Origin: Pandoraea faecigallinarum
GTDB lineage: Bacteria > Pseudomonadota > Gammaproteobacteria > Burkholderiales > Burkholderiaceae
Assembly: GCF_001029105.3 (NCBI RefSeq)
Contig: NZ_CP011807.3
Location: forward strand, 5,084,001 to 5,148,000
Length of the DNA: 64,000 bases
Direction of reading: 5' to 3'
The notes under the pieces are model-generated. The model searched no databases and was not told the DNA's origin. It saw only the letters and a list, made by a program, of their open reading frames with translations. Positions within the stretch are counted from its first letter, which is position 1. Each line of letters starts with the position of its first letter. Of this stretch, positions 8,987 through 17,999 are shown piece by piece. The position numbers and the translations under genes are program-made.

Positions 8987-9646
8987 ATGTCGACCATCAT
9001 CCCGAAAGAACGCCTCTCCGCCTGGCAACGCTGGGAGATGGCGTCGTTCGACCCGCCGCCCCCCCCGCCGCCGCCGCAACCGGCACCGCCCAATCCGCTC
9101 GACGACCCCGCGCTCGTCGAGCAGATCGCCGCATGGCGCGAGCAGGCACGCGCCGAAGGTCATGCACAAGGCTACGCGGCCGGTCATGCCGAAGGTTACG
9201 CCGCCGGCCAGGCGGCCGGACAGCACGAAGTCGACGCACGCGCCGCGCAACTCGCCGACATCGCCCACGGTTTCGGCGACGCAGTGAACGCCATCGACCG
9301 CGAAGTCGCCGAACCCCTGCTCAGCCTGGCGCTCGACATTGCGCGCCAGGCGTTGCATCAAACCCTGTCGATCCGCCCCGAAACGCTGCTGCCCATCGTG
9401 CGCGACCTGCTCACGAACGATCCGCTCACCGGTTCGCCGCGTCTGCTGCTCAACCCGGAAGACGTCGAACTCGTCGAGTCGCATGTGGGTGCGGAACTGC
9501 GCGCCGCCGGCTGGACCGTCCGGGCCGATCCCACTATCGAGCGCGGCGGCTGCAAGGCCGAAGCGGCCAGCGGCGAAGTCGATGCCACCGTCGCCACCCG
9601 CTGGCAACGCGTGATGGCCGCGCTCGGCAAGGATCTGCCGTGGTGA
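8987..9646 (+). CDS. fliH: Flagellar export ATPase regulator FliH
   Basis: FliH binds and regulates the export ATPase FliI and docks it at FliN and FlhA. The 219-residue protein starts with [20 protein letters not shown] (the Trp-containing N-terminal docking segment) and has an eight-proline run at 23-30. A GxxxG ladder follows, with glycines at 58, 62, 66, 70, 74 and 78, typical of FliH dimerisation helices. The C-terminal FliI-binding domain has [20 protein letters not shown] at about 179-198. Its TGA overlaps the GTG start of fliI (GTGA). Confidence 0.95.
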   Translation: MSTIIPKERLSAWQRWEMASFDPPPPPPPPQPAPPNPLDDPALVEQIAAWREQARAEGHAQGYAAGHAEGYAAGQAAGQHEVDARAAQLADIAHGFGDAVNAIDREVAEPLLSLALDIARQALHQTLSIRPETLLPIVRDLLTNDPLTGSPRLLLNPEDVELVESHVGAELRAAGWTVRADPTIERGGCKAEAASGEVDATVATRWQRVMAALGKDLPW

Positions 9647-11379
9647 ACGCCGAACTCACCCCGCTCGCCGCCCATGCGCCGGTGCTGCCGGGCACCGGAA
9701 ACACGCACGAGCCGGCCCCGGCCAACGACGCCACTACGCCCTCCGTGCGGCTGTGGGATGAGATCGACACGAGCACCGCGACGGCACAGGCCGGGGCGCT
9801 GCAACCCGACGATCACGACGGCGACCATGCCGTCGATCACGGGGGCCATCGGGACGATGCGAGCGTCGAAGCGCACGACAGCACAGATAATGCAGACGGC
9901 GCCGCCCTCGCCAAGGCGGCCCGCCATACCGCGAATCCCGCCCATGACGTACACGGCACGCATAACGCCCTGAACGCTCGCGAGATTTCGCGCGACGCGC
10001 ATCTGCGCCGCTGGCAGAACACGCTGCGCGAGCGTATCGCTCACGTGCACGCCGTCGAACCGACGCGCCGCTGCGGCCGCCTCACGCGCGCCGCCGGACT
10101 GGTGCTCGAAGCCGTCGGCCTGCGTCTGCCGGTCGGCGCCGGCTGCCTGATCGAATTGCCGGTGCACGACGCCTCGCGCGAGCCCGCCACGGCCGAAGCC
10201 GAAGTCGTGGGTTTCGGCGGCGACCGCCTCTTCCTCATGCCGCAGACGGAAGTCGCGGGCCTGCTGCCCGGCGCTCGCGTATTCCCCATGGAGCCCGCAG
10301 CCGACGGCCCGCTTCCGTCGCAACGGCACAACGGCAAGCGCCTGCCCGTGGGCGAGGCGCTGCTCGGACGCGTGGTCGATGCCGCAGGGCGCCCGCTGGA
10401 CGACTTCGGCCCGCTCGGCATGACCGACAGCGCATCGCTCGCCTCGGTGCCGATCAACCCGCTGGGCCGTGCGCCCATCGAATCGGTGCTCGACGTCGGC
10501 GTGCGCGCCATCAATTCGCTGCTCACCGTGGGACGCGGTCAGCGCATGGGCCTCTTCGCCGGCTCGGGCGTGGGCAAAAGCGTATTGCTCGGCATGATGG
10601 CCCGCTTCACGCAGGCGGAAGTCATCGTCGTGGGGCTGATCGGCGAGCGCGGCCGGGAAGTGAAGGACTTCATCGAAAACATTCTCGGACCGGACGGCCT
10701 GGCGCGCTCCGTGGTCGTGGCCGCACCGGCCGACGTCTCGCCGCTGCTGCGCCTGCAAGGCGCGGCATACGCCACCACGCTGGCGGAGTACTTCCGCGAT
10801 CAGGGCAAAGACGTGCTGCTGATCATGGATTCGCTCACGCGTTACGCGATGGCGCAACGCGAAATCGCGCTCGCCATCGGTGAGCCGCCCGCTACGAAGG
10901 GGTATCCGCCCTCGGTGTTCGCCAAGCTGCCCGCGCTCGTCGAGCGCGCCGGCAACGGCCCCGACGGCGGCGGCTCCATCACGGCGTTCTACACCGTGCT
11001 CACGGAAGGCGACGACCAGCAGGACCCCATCGCCGACTCCGCGCGCGCCATTCTCGACGGCCACATCGTGCTCTCGCGGCAGCTTGCCGAGTCGGGCCAC
11101 TACCCCGCCATCGACATCGAACAATCGATCAGCCGCGCAATGGCCGCCCTCATCGACGACGGCCAGTTCGACACGGTACGCCGTTTCAAACAGATGCTCT
11201 CCCGCTACCAGCGCAACCGCGACCTCATCAATGTGGGCGCGTACGCACCGGGCAGCGATCCGATGCTCGATCAGGCAATCGAGCTCTATCCCCGTCTCGA
11301 AGCGTTCCTGCAACAGGGCATGCGCGAGCGGGCCAGTTATCCGGACGCCGTGCAGCAGCTGCGCGGACTGTTCCACTAA
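9643..11379 (+). CDS. fliI: Flagellum-specific ATPase FliI with long N-terminal extension
   Basis: FliI is the hexameric ATPase of the export apparatus, related to F1-beta. The catalytic core is intact: Walker A GSGVGKS at residues 307-313, Walker [12 protein letters not shown] near 395, and [12 protein letters not shown] context as in the family. I chose GTG 9643, which overlaps the fliH stop. This gives 578 residues, about 120 more than enteric FliI (456). The extra N-terminus (1-120) is low-complexity and rich in His and Asp; the part matching enteric FliI starts near residue 121 (LRRWQNTL). A downstream start is possible, but no in-frame ATG occurs before the conserved part. Confidence 0.94.
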   Translation: MNAELTPLAAHAPVLPGTGNTHEPAPANDATTPSVRLWDEIDTSTATAQAGALQPDDHDGDHAVDHGGHRDDASVEAHDSTDNADGAALAKAARHTANPAHDVHGTHNALNAREISRDAHLRRWQNTLRERIAHVHAVEPTRRCGRLTRAAGLVLEAVGLRLPVGAGCLIELPVHDASREPATAEAEVVGFGGDRLFLMPQTEVAGLLPGARVFPMEPAADGPLPSQRHNGKRLPVGEALLGRVVDAAGRPLDDFGPLGMTDSASLASVPINPLGRAPIESVLDVGVRAINSLLTVGRGQRMGLFAGSGVGKSVLLGMMARFTQAEVIVVGLIGERGREVKDFIENILGPDGLARSVVVAAPADVSPLLRLQGAAYATTLAEYFRDQGKDVLLIMDSLTRYAMAQREIALAIGEPPATKGYPPSVFAKLPALVERAGNGPDGGGSITAFYTVLTEGDDQQDPIADSARAILDGHIVLSRQLAESGHYPAIDIEQSISRAMAALIDDGQFDTVRRFKQMLSRYQRNRDLINVGAYAPGSDPMLDQAIELYPRLEAFLQQGMRERASYPDAVQQLRGLFH

Positions 11380-11391
11380 CCGGAGGCGGCC

Positions 11392-11844
11392 ATGAATTCC
11401 ACCCTGCCCCTCAAGTTGCTCATCGAACTCGCTCAGAAGGACGTGGACGAAGCCGCTCGCCTGTTGGGCGAGCGTCAGACGCAACGCGCCGAAGTCGAGC
11501 GGCAGCTCGAAGCGTTGCGGCAGTATCGCCACGAGTACCGTACGCGCATGCAAACGGCAACGATTCAGGGTATGGCGGGCTGCGACTGGCGCAACTTCCA
11601 GCAATTCATCGACACGCTCGACACCGCCATCGGACAGCAGGCCATGCTGCTCCAGCAGGCGGAGGAGCGTCTGGCGGCGGCGCGCCGCGAATGGCAGGCG
11701 CAACAGCGCCGCCTGAACTCCTTCGGCACGCTCGCCTCGCGAGAAGACGCGCGCACTGCCTTGCGTGTCGCACGCCGCGAGCAGAAGGAAAACGACGAGT
11801 ACGCCGCGCGCAGTCTGCGCCGCCGTGCCGAATCCCCGATTTGA
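11392..11844 (+). CDS. fliJ: Flagellar export protein FliJ
   Basis: FliJ is a coiled-coil protein that sits in the FliI ring like the gamma subunit of F1 and activates FlhA for proton-driven export. The 150-residue product is almost wholly helical and charged, beginning LPLKLLIELAQKDVDEAARL with heptad spacing through residue ~135. A GGAGG site lies 7 bases before the ATG. It lies between fliI and fliK in the usual order. Confidence 0.95.
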   Translation: MNSTLPLKLLIELAQKDVDEAARLLGERQTQRAEVERQLEALRQYRHEYRTRMQTATIQGMAGCDWRNFQQFIDTLDTAIGQQAMLLQQAEERLAAARREWQAQQRRLNSFGTLASREDARTALRVARREQKENDEYAARSLRRRAESPI

Positions 11845-11863
11845 AGGAATAGGTGAGCCCACT

Positions 11864-13324
11864 ATGTCGATTCTGAGCTTCCTGACCGATGCCGCCGGTG
11901 CTGCCCAGCAGGCCGTGAACGGCAACAACCGCGCCGGGTCGTCGAACAGCGACGACGGCAGCGCGCTGCCGTTCGCCGCCGTGCTCTCGCAACAGACGCG
12001 CCAGACCACGCAGCCCACGGCCGCCGACACGAACGGGAACGCCGCGCAGGCCAACCAGACAAAGTCGTCCGGCGACGCGTCGAACGGCACGCGATCGGCC
12101 GACAACGCATCGACCGGCCAGACCGCTCAGGCCGGCCAAAGCGGCTCAAGCGGCTCAAGCAGCCAGGCCGGACAAACGAACGCTTCGAACAAGCCTTCGA
12201 AGCCGGGCGCCGACGACGGTAAGGACGACGAGGACGAAACGCAGACCGCTGCCGCCCCGGGCGATCCGGCCGCCGCGCTCGCCGTCGCGCTCGCTGCAAT
12301 GAACAACGCCCCACTGCAAGCCACGACGCCCGCGCCGGCTGCCACGGCCGCAGATACCACCGCCACTGACGGCAAACCCGGCACCGGCGCCGCCATCACA
12401 GCTGCCGTAACCGGGGCGATGCAGGCGGCAGGCGCCGCGCAACTGAGCGGTCAGCCGCCGGCAGGCACCGATACCGACGCCAAGGCGACGGCAACGGCGA
12501 CGTCGGCCACGAACGGCACCCCGGTCAAGGGCACCGTCACGCCGGCCGCATCGACAACCGGCCCGACGGGCGGCGTCTCGCTCGACACACTGGCGAAGAA
12601 CACAAGCGCAGCGCAAGCGTCCGCGACGATTCAACCCGCCGCAACGGACACGAAGACAAGCACTCCGGCAGCCGCGACCGACGCACAGAACGCACAACGC
12701 ATGGCCGACGCGCTCGCGCAAGTGCAGGGCAACCGCGACACCGCATCGCAAGCGGCGAGCGCCGCGCAGGCCGCCGCTCAGGCGGCTCAGTCGGCTCAGG
12801 CGGCCACGCCAGCCGTGGACGCCCAGCCGCAACTGCAAGCGCAGGCCAGCCTGCCTGCCGCGCTCGCCCTCAATGCGCGCGTCGGCACGCAGGACTGGAA
12901 CCATCAGCTCTCGCAGCAAGTGGTATGGCTGTCCAGCGCTCACGCGCAGACCGCCCAACTGAGTCTGAATCCGCCGGATCTCGGCCCGCTGCACGTGGTG
13001 CTGAACGTGGCGAACGACTCGGCGCAGGCGATGTTCGTCTCGCAACACGCCGCCGTGCGCGACGCAGTACAGGCCGCGCTGCCGCAACTTCGCGACAGCC
13101 TCGCCAACAACGGCATCGCGCTGGGCAATGCGACCGTGAGCAGCGATAGCTCGCAGCAGCAAGCGTTCGCCCAGCAGGGCGCGAACGGCAACAGTGCAGG
13201 CAACGGCAATGGCAACGCACGCGGCACACCCGGCTTCGGCCAGAGCGCCGACGACAACCCCATCGCCACGACCGTGAACGTGCCGGTACGCGCGAGCAAC
13301 GGCCTGGTGGATACGTTTGCGTAA
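11864..13324 (+). CDS. fliK: Flagellar hook-length control protein FliK
   Basis: FliK is the secreted ruler that measures hook length and switches FlhB from rod/hook to filament substrates. From ATG 11864 the product is 486 residues. The first ~340 residues are very low complexity (Ala/Thr/Gln/Gly), typical of the ruler part. The C-terminal FliK domain is at about 345-440 (QDWNHQLSQQVVWLS, LSLNPPDLGPLHVVL, VRDAVQAALPQLRDSLA). The tail is Asn/Gly-rich. An in-frame ATG at 11765 would place the start inside fliJ; 11864, after AAGGAATAGGTGA, fits better. A second FliK-like gene lies at 3690-5096. Confidence 0.94.
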   Translation: MSILSFLTDAAGAAQQAVNGNNRAGSSNSDDGSALPFAAVLSQQTRQTTQPTAADTNGNAAQANQTKSSGDASNGTRSADNASTGQTAQAGQSGSSGSSSQAGQTNASNKPSKPGADDGKDDEDETQTAAAPGDPAAALAVALAAMNNAPLQATTPAPAATAADTTATDGKPGTGAAITAAVTGAMQAAGAAQLSGQPPAGTDTDAKATATATSATNGTPVKGTVTPAASTTGPTGGVSLDTLAKNTSAAQASATIQPAATDTKTSTPAAATDAQNAQRMADALAQVQGNRDTASQAASAAQAAAQAAQSAQAATPAVDAQPQLQAQASLPAALALNARVGTQDWNHQLSQQVVWLSSAHAQTAQLSLNPPDLGPLHVVLNVANDSAQAMFVSQHAAVRDAVQAALPQLRDSLANNGIALGNATVSSDSSQQQAFAQQGANGNSAGNGNGNARGTPGFGQSADDNPIATTVNVPVRASNGLVDTFA

Positions 13325-13356
13325 GTTCGCCTGAGATGCCTGAGGTTGCGGCACCC

Positions 13357-13384
13357 TAAAGCAAGCGGGTTTTTCTGCCGTTAA
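13357..13384 (+). promoter_or_regulatory. Sigma-28 (FliA)-type promoter upstream of fliL
   Basis: TAAAGCAA, then 12 bases, then GCCGTTAA. This compares with the FliA consensus TAAAGTTT-N11-GCCGATAA: five of eight match in the -35 and seven of eight in the -10, with spacing one longer. It lies about 97 bases before the fliL ATG. The same -10 and spacing recur before motA. Confidence 0.72.
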
Positions 13385-13480
13385 GACAAAGACGCGAGTT
13401 AGACGCGATTGTCCCTTCTTTTCGGTCGATCACCCCTTGGCGGGTTGGCCGACAATCATTACCCAATAGCAGGCGAATAC

Positions 13481-13963
13481 ATGGCAAATCCCGCACCGAC
13501 GCAAGCCGCGGCTCCCTCCGGAGGGGGCATGCGCAAATGGATTCTGTTGATCGTGGCGGTTGCGCTCATGGCAGCGGCCGGCGCGGCAACAGCCGTGTAT
13601 TTGCTGACCGGACGTAACGAAACGGCAAAGGCGCCGCCGCCCCCGCCGCCGCCCGTATTCGTGAGCATGGACCCGTTCACGGTGAATCTCTCGGGCGAGG
13701 ACGGCGAGCGTTATCTGCACATCGGTCTCTCGCTCAAGGTGGCGGACGCCGAAACGCAAGCTCGCATCACGCAACACATGCCCGAAGTGCGTAGCCGGGT
13801 GTTGTTGTTGCTGTCGTCGAAGCAGCCGCAGGATTTGGCTACGATCGATGGCAAGCGCCGTCTGGCAAGCGAGATCCGTTCGTTGGTCGCGCAGCCGTTC
13901 GCCGCCAATATGCCGCAGCAAGCCGTGGGCGACGTCCTGTTCACCGCGTTTGTAATTCAGTGA
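13481..13963 (+). CDS. fliL: Flagellar basal body-associated protein FliL
   Basis: FliL is a single-pass inner-membrane protein that surrounds or supports the stator units. The 160-residue product has a short cytoplasmic N-terminus, a membrane segment at about 23-43 (WILLIVAVALMAAAGAATAV), a proline run, and a periplasmic stomatin-like domain (FVSMDPFTVNLSGEDGERYL). I use ATG 13481; an in-frame start at 13409 would give a 24-residue N-terminal addition not seen in the family. It heads fliLMNOPQR and has its own sigma-28-like promoter. Nine bases separate it from fliM. Confidence 0.95.
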   Translation: MANPAPTQAAAPSGGGMRKWILLIVAVALMAAAGAATAVYLLTGRNETAKAPPPPPPPVFVSMDPFTVNLSGEDGERYLHIGLSLKVADAETQARITQHMPEVRSRVLLLLSSKQPQDLATIDGKRRLASEIRSLVAQPFAANMPQQAVGDVLFTAFVIQ

Positions 13964-13970
13964 GTGATTC

Positions 13971-14969
13971 ATGGCGCATGAGGAGTTCCTGTCGCAGGAA
14001 GAAGTCGATGCCCTTCTGAAGGGTGTCACCGGCGAACAGGATGACCGGTCCGAGTCGGAGGAGCATTCCGGCATCAGGCCATACAACATCGCGACGCAAG
14101 AGCGCATCGTGCGCGGGCGCATGCCCACGCTCGAAATCATCAACGACCGCTTCTCGCGACTGTTCCGCATCGCGCTGTTCAACTTCATGCGCCGCAGCGC
14201 GGAAATCTCGGTGAGTCCGGTGCGCGTGCAGAAGTACAGCGAGTTCATTCGCAACCTGCCCGTCCCGACCAACCTCAACCTGGTTCACATCAAGCCGCTG
14301 CGCGGCACGGCGCTGTTCGTGTTCGACCCGAACCTCGTGTTCCTCGTGGTGGACAATCTGTTCGGCGGCGACGGCCGGTTCCATACGCGCGTCGAAGGGC
14401 GCGACTTCACGCAGACCGAACAGCGCATCATTGCGCGCCTGCTCGATCTGGTGTTCGAAAACTACGGCGCGTCGTGGAAGCCGGTGTATCCGGTCGAATT
14501 CGAGTACGTGCGCGCCGAAATGCACACGCAGTTCGCCAACGTCGCCACGCCCAACGAAGTCGTGGTCACGACCACGTTCGACATCGAGTTCGGCTCGGTC
14601 GGCGGCGAATTCCACATCTGCATGCCGTACTCGATGATCGAGCCGATGCGCGACCAGCTCTCGAGCCCGCTGCAAGGCGAGACCCTCGAAGTCGACAAGC
14701 GCTGGGTGCGTCTGCTCTCGCAGCAGGTGCAGGCCGCCGATGTGGAAATCGTGACGAATCTCGCCCAGATCGACATGACGCTCTCGCAGTTGCTCAACAT
14801 GCGCGTGGGCGATGTCATTCCGCTCGACGTGCCCGAGGTGCTCGAAGCCAAGGTCGACGGCGTGCCCGTGATGTACTGCAATTACGGCGTCTTCAATGGT
14901 CAATACGCGCTGCGCGTGAACCAGATGATCAACCATTCGCACAGCGATTACACGAAGGACAACGAGTGA
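13971..14969 (+). CDS. fliM: Flagellar motor switch protein FliM
   Basis: FliM is the C-ring protein that binds phosphorylated CheY. The 332-residue product has the N-terminal CheY-binding peptide (EEFLSQEEVDALLKGVTGE, residues 3-21), the CheC-like middle domain with the GGDGRF motif (NLFGGDGRFHTRVEGRDFT), and a C-terminal SpoA domain fused to FliN-like folds. Start and length match the family. Its TGA overlaps the ATG of fliN by one base. Confidence 0.97.
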   Translation: MAHEEFLSQEEVDALLKGVTGEQDDRSESEEHSGIRPYNIATQERIVRGRMPTLEIINDRFSRLFRIALFNFMRRSAEISVSPVRVQKYSEFIRNLPVPTNLNLVHIKPLRGTALFVFDPNLVFLVVDNLFGGDGRFHTRVEGRDFTQTEQRIIARLLDLVFENYGASWKPVYPVEFEYVRAEMHTQFANVATPNEVVVTTTFDIEFGSVGGEFHICMPYSMIEPMRDQLSSPLQGETLEVDKRWVRLLSQQVQAADVEIVTNLAQIDMTLSQLLNMRVGDVIPLDVPEVLEAKVDGVPVMYCNYGVFNGQYALRVNQMINHSHSDYTKDNE

Positions 14970-15430
14970 TGAGCGATACCCCTCAAACGCCCGGTGACGA
15001 CGCCCAGGCCATGGCGGACGAGTGGGCCAGTGCCATGGCGGAGCAAAGCGCTGCCGAGCCGGCGGCTGCCGCACCGCAACCTGCCGCGCCGGCGGCGCCT
15101 GCCGCTCCCGCCGCTCCCGTATTCCAGCCGCTTGCCGCCACCGCGGGCAACCCGGCCGGCGCGACGCACAACGACATCGACCTGATTCTCGACATCCCGG
15201 TCCAGATGACCGTGGAGCTGGGCCGCACCAAGATCGCCATCAAGAACCTGCTGCAACTGGCGCAGGGCTCCGTGGTGGAACTCGACGGCATGGCCGGCGA
15301 ACCGATGGACGTGCTGGTCAATGGGTGCCTCATCGCCCAGGGCGAAGTGGTGGTCGTGAATGACAAGTTCGGCATCCGCCTGACTGATATCATCACGCCA
15401 TCCGAACGCATCCGTAAGCTCAACCGATGA
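14969..15430 (+). CDS. fliN: Flagellar motor switch protein FliN
   Basis: FliN forms the lower C ring with FliM and docks FliH-FliI. The 153-residue protein has an Ala/Pro-rich N-terminal half (to ~62) and the conserved SpoA domain ([20 protein letters not shown], then [20 protein letters not shown] and [19 protein letters not shown]). The long upstream open frame is read-through of fliM in another frame; ATG 14969 overlaps the fliM stop. The stop overlaps the fliO ATG by 4 bases. Confidence 0.96.
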   Translation: MSDTPQTPGDDAQAMADEWASAMAEQSAAEPAAAAPQPAAPAAPAAPAAPVFQPLAATAGNPAGATHNDIDLILDIPVQMTVELGRTKIAIKNLLQLAQGSVVELDGMAGEPMDVLVNGCLIAQGEVVVVNDKFGIRLTDIITPSERIRKLNR

Positions 15431-15924
15431 TTGCAACGAAAGTCCGCGGCAAGCCCGTGGGGCGTGCCGCGGCAAGTGCCGCCCTCGCCGCACTCGCGCT
15501 TTTTCCCGCCTCCTACGCCGGCGCTCAGGGCGCCGCCTCGCAAGCAGCGGCCGTGCCGAGCCTCGGCGGCGCGAGCATCGTGCAGACGGGCTTCGGCCTG
15601 GTGCTCGTGCTCGCGCTCCTGTTCGGACTCGCCTGGCTGGCCAAGCGCTTCGGGTTGCAACGCCCGCTCGGCGGCGGCAACGTCCGTATCGTGGGCAGTG
15701 CGGCCGTGGGCCAGCGCGAACGCGTTGTGGTCGTGGAGGTCGCGGGCGACTGGGTCGTGCTCGGCGTCGCACCGGGCCAGGTGCGCAGCCTGCACGTCAT
15801 CGATGCCGATCGCGTCGCCGACCTGCCCGCCACGCCGGGCGTCGCCCAGCCGGGCGCACAGGCCAACCGCGCCGCTCAGGCTTTTGCGCAAAAACTGCGC
15901 AAATCGATGAAGAAGGATTCCTGA
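15427..15924 (+). CDS. fliO: Flagellar biosynthetic protein FliO
   Basis: FliO is a small membrane protein that helps FliP assemble into the export gate. The 165-residue product has an N-terminal hydrophobic, signal-like stretch (~12-33) and a membrane segment at about 52-72 ([20 protein letters not shown]). The conserved cytoplasmic domain follows ([31 protein letters not shown]). ATGA overlaps link it to fliN, and TGATG links it to fliP. Confidence 0.94.
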   Translation: MIATKVRGKPVGRAAASAALAALALFPASYAGAQGAASQAAAVPSLGGASIVQTGFGLVLVLALLFGLAWLAKRFGLQRPLGGGNVRIVGSAAVGQRERVVVVEVAGDWVVLGVAPGQVRSLHVIDADRVADLPATPGVAQPGAQANRAAQAFAQKLRKSMKKDS

Positions 15925-16745
15925 TGTCGCGCGGCGGTATGTCGTCTGCCGGGTTTGCCGGGTTCCCCGATGGGAATTTCCGCTTGTCCCCCTCCCTGTG
16001 CCTGATGCCCGGGCTGGCGCTCGCCTGCCTCATCTGTCTGGCCTTGCCGGGGACCGCCTTCGCGCAGGCCACGCTGCCCGCCTTCACCACGACTCCCGTG
16101 CCCGGCGGCGGACAGACCTATTCGCTGTCCGTGCAGACGATGCTGCTGCTCACGTCGCTGGGCTTCCTGCCCGCGATGTTGCTGATGATGACCGCCTTCA
16201 CGCGCATCATCATCGTGCTCTCGCTGCTACGCCATGCCATCGGGGTGACGACATCTCCGCCGAACCAGATTCTCATCGGACTGGCGCTGTTCCTGACGTT
16301 CTTCGTCATGTCGCCTGTGTTCGATCAGGTCTACACGAACGCCTACCAGCCGTTCGCCGCGAACAAGATCAGCTTCGAGCAGGCCATCGACACCGGTGCG
16401 AAGCCGTTCCATTCGTTCATGCTCAAGCAGACCCGCGAGGCCGACCTCGCGCTCTTTGCCAAGCTCGCCAAGACGCCGCCGATGAACGGCCCCGAAGATG
16501 TGCCGATGCGCATTCTCGTGCCCGCCTTCGCCACGAGCGAACTGAAAACGGCATTCCAGATCGGCTTCACGATCTTCATTCCGTTTCTCATCATCGATCT
16601 GGTCGTCGCCAGCGTGCTGATGGCCATGGGGATGATGATGGTCTCGCCGTCCACGGTCTCGCTGCCGTTCAAGCTGATGCTGTTCGTGGTGGTCGATGGC
16701 TGGCAATTGCTGCTGGGCTCGCTTGCCCAGAGCTTCACCATGTAG
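15924..16745 (+). CDS. fliP: Flagellar export gate protein FliP
   Basis: FliP is the main pore subunit of the FliPQR export gate. The 273-residue product has a cleavable-type signal near residues 28-47 (ending GTAFA-QA). The family signatures are [20 protein letters not shown] and [20 protein letters not shown], and the C-terminal membrane hairpins include [20 protein letters not shown]. The N-terminus before the signal is about 25 residues longer than in enteric FliP; an internal ATG at residue 28 is an alternative start. It overlaps the fliO stop by one base. Confidence 0.96.
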   Translation: MSRGGMSSAGFAGFPDGNFRLSPSLCLMPGLALACLICLALPGTAFAQATLPAFTTTPVPGGGQTYSLSVQTMLLLTSLGFLPAMLLMMTAFTRIIIVLSLLRHAIGVTTSPPNQILIGLALFLTFFVMSPVFDQVYTNAYQPFAANKISFEQAIDTGAKPFHSFMLKQTREADLALFAKLAKTPPMNGPEDVPMRILVPAFATSELKTAFQIGFTIFIPFLIIDLVVASVLMAMGMMMVSPSTVSLPFKLMLFVVVDGWQLLLGSLAQSFTM

Positions 16746-16761
16746 CGCGGAGGGGACCGAG

Positions 16762-17031
16762 ATGACTCCGGAAACCGTCATGGCGCTGGCCCATCAGGCA
16801 ATGCAGGTGTGCCTGCTGCTCGCGGCCCCGCTGCTGATCGTCGCCCTGATCTCCGGTCTGCTCGTGAGTCTGTTCCAGGCGGCCACGCAGATCAACGAAA
16901 TGACGTTGTCGTTCATCCCGAAACTGCTCGCGGTATTCATCACGCTCGTGGTCGCGGGTCCCTGGATGCTCAACCTCATGGTCGACTACATGCGCCAGTT
17001 GCTTACCGGCATTCCCGGCCTCGTCGGGTAG
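16762..17031 (+). CDS. fliQ: Flagellar export gate protein FliQ
   Basis: FliQ is an 89-residue, two-helix membrane subunit of the export gate. The start at 16762 follows a GGAGGGG site. The sequence MTPETVMALAHQAM, two hydrophobic hairpin helices and QATQINEMTLSFIPKLLAV match the family closely in sequence and length. It lies 16 bases after fliP and 41 before fliR. Confidence 0.97.
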   Translation: MTPETVMALAHQAMQVCLLLAAPLLIVALISGLLVSLFQAATQINEMTLSFIPKLLAVFITLVVAGPWMLNLMVDYMRQLLTGIPGLVG

Positions 17032-17072
17032 GCCCGCACGCCGGCCCCGCCCGTCCACCGCCCGCTCAGACC

Positions 17073-17864
17073 TTGATCAGCTTCACTTACGATCAGCTCT
17101 CCGGCGTCATTGCGACGTTTCTCTTTCCGTTCGTGCGTCTGCTGGCGCTGTCGATGACCGCCCCGCTCTTCGGCGACTCGCGCGTACCCGGCACGGTGAA
17201 GATCGGCCTGGCGGGCATCGTCGCGCTCACGCTCGCGCCGCTGATCGGGCCCGCGCCCGCCGTCTCACCGTTCTCGTGGGAAGGCCTCTGGATCCTTGTT
17301 CAGCAGATGATGATCGGCGCCGCGCTCGGCTGGTGCATGCAGGTCGTGTTCTCCGCCGTGAGCATGGCGGGCGACTTCGTGGGTCTGCAGATGGGCCTGT
17401 CCTTCGCCACGCTGCTCAACCCGAACGCCGACGGCAGTACCGCCGTGCTCGGCATGCTGCTCAATGTGGTCATCATGCTCGTGTTCCTCGCGACCAACGG
17501 GCATTTGGTGATGTACGCCACGCTGGTGCAGAGCTTTTCCGTGTTGCCGGTTGCAAGCACGCCGCTGTCCGTGGGCGGCTGGCATTACCTCGCCATGCTC
17601 GGCGGCCAGTTATTCACGCTGGCGCTGATGCTCTCGCTGCCGCTCGTGGCCGCCTTGCTGATCTGCAATCTGGCGCTGGGCATTCTGAATCGCGCCGCGC
17701 CGCAGTTGAACATCTTCGCGGTGGGCTTTCCGCTCACGCTGGGCGTCGGTCTGGTGGTACTCGAACTGATGATGCCGCGCATTGCGCCGGTGATGGAGCA
17801 CTTCAACGCGATCGGCATCGACATGATGATCCGCGCAACGGCCGCCTTCGTGCCGAAAGCCTAG
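17073..17864 (+). CDS. fliR: Flagellar export gate protein FliR (TTG start)
   Basis: FliR completes the FliP5Q4R1 gate and contacts FlhB. Aligning with the family puts the start at TTG 17073 (MISFTYDQLSGVIATFLF), giving 263 residues, the usual length. No in-frame ATG or GTG occurs between the fliQ stop and the first conserved helix, and the upstream sequence has no strong ribosome site. Family features are VRLLALSMTAPLFGDSRVP, FVGLQMGLSFATLLNP and a C-terminal membrane segment (FPLTLGVGLVVLELMMP). It is the last gene of the operon. Confidence 0.94.
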   Translation: MISFTYDQLSGVIATFLFPFVRLLALSMTAPLFGDSRVPGTVKIGLAGIVALTLAPLIGPAPAVSPFSWEGLWILVQQMMIGAALGWCMQVVFSAVSMAGDFVGLQMGLSFATLLNPNADGSTAVLGMLLNVVIMLVFLATNGHLVMYATLVQSFSVLPVASTPLSVGGWHYLAMLGGQLFTLALMLSLPLVAALLICNLALGILNRAAPQLNIFAVGFPLTLGVGLVVLELMMPRIAPVMEHFNAIGIDMMIRATAAFVPKA

Positions 17865-17950
17865 CGCGCTCGCGCCTTCGCGTCCCCCGCTTCCGTCTCC
17901 CGCTTCCGTCACCCAAAACGGTTACCCCAAACGGTCCCCAAAACGAGACA

Positions 17951-17968
17951 GGCCACCCGAAGGTGGCC
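17951..17968. terminator. Terminator hairpin between convergent fliR and flgL
   Basis: A perfect 7-bp stem GGCCACC / GGTGGCC with a CGAA loop lies in the 135-base gap between the fliR stop and the flgL stop. Moderately T-rich sequence follows on both strands (CTTTGT on plus, CTCGTTTT on minus). Confidence 0.65.
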
Positions 17969-17999
17969 CGCTTTGTCCGGCGTCCCGGCGTCCTGACGC

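Noticed and set aside
9059..9089. CCG/CCC run in fliH considered as a slippage (phase-variable) tract
   Set aside because: It encodes a poly-proline run in frame, with mixed CCG and CCC codons and an intact downstream frame; no evidence of phase variation.
9358..12105. 915-codon minus-strand open frame opposite fliH, fliI and fliJ
   Set aside because: It is an antisense shadow of conserved export genes; composition and lack of family features argue against coding.
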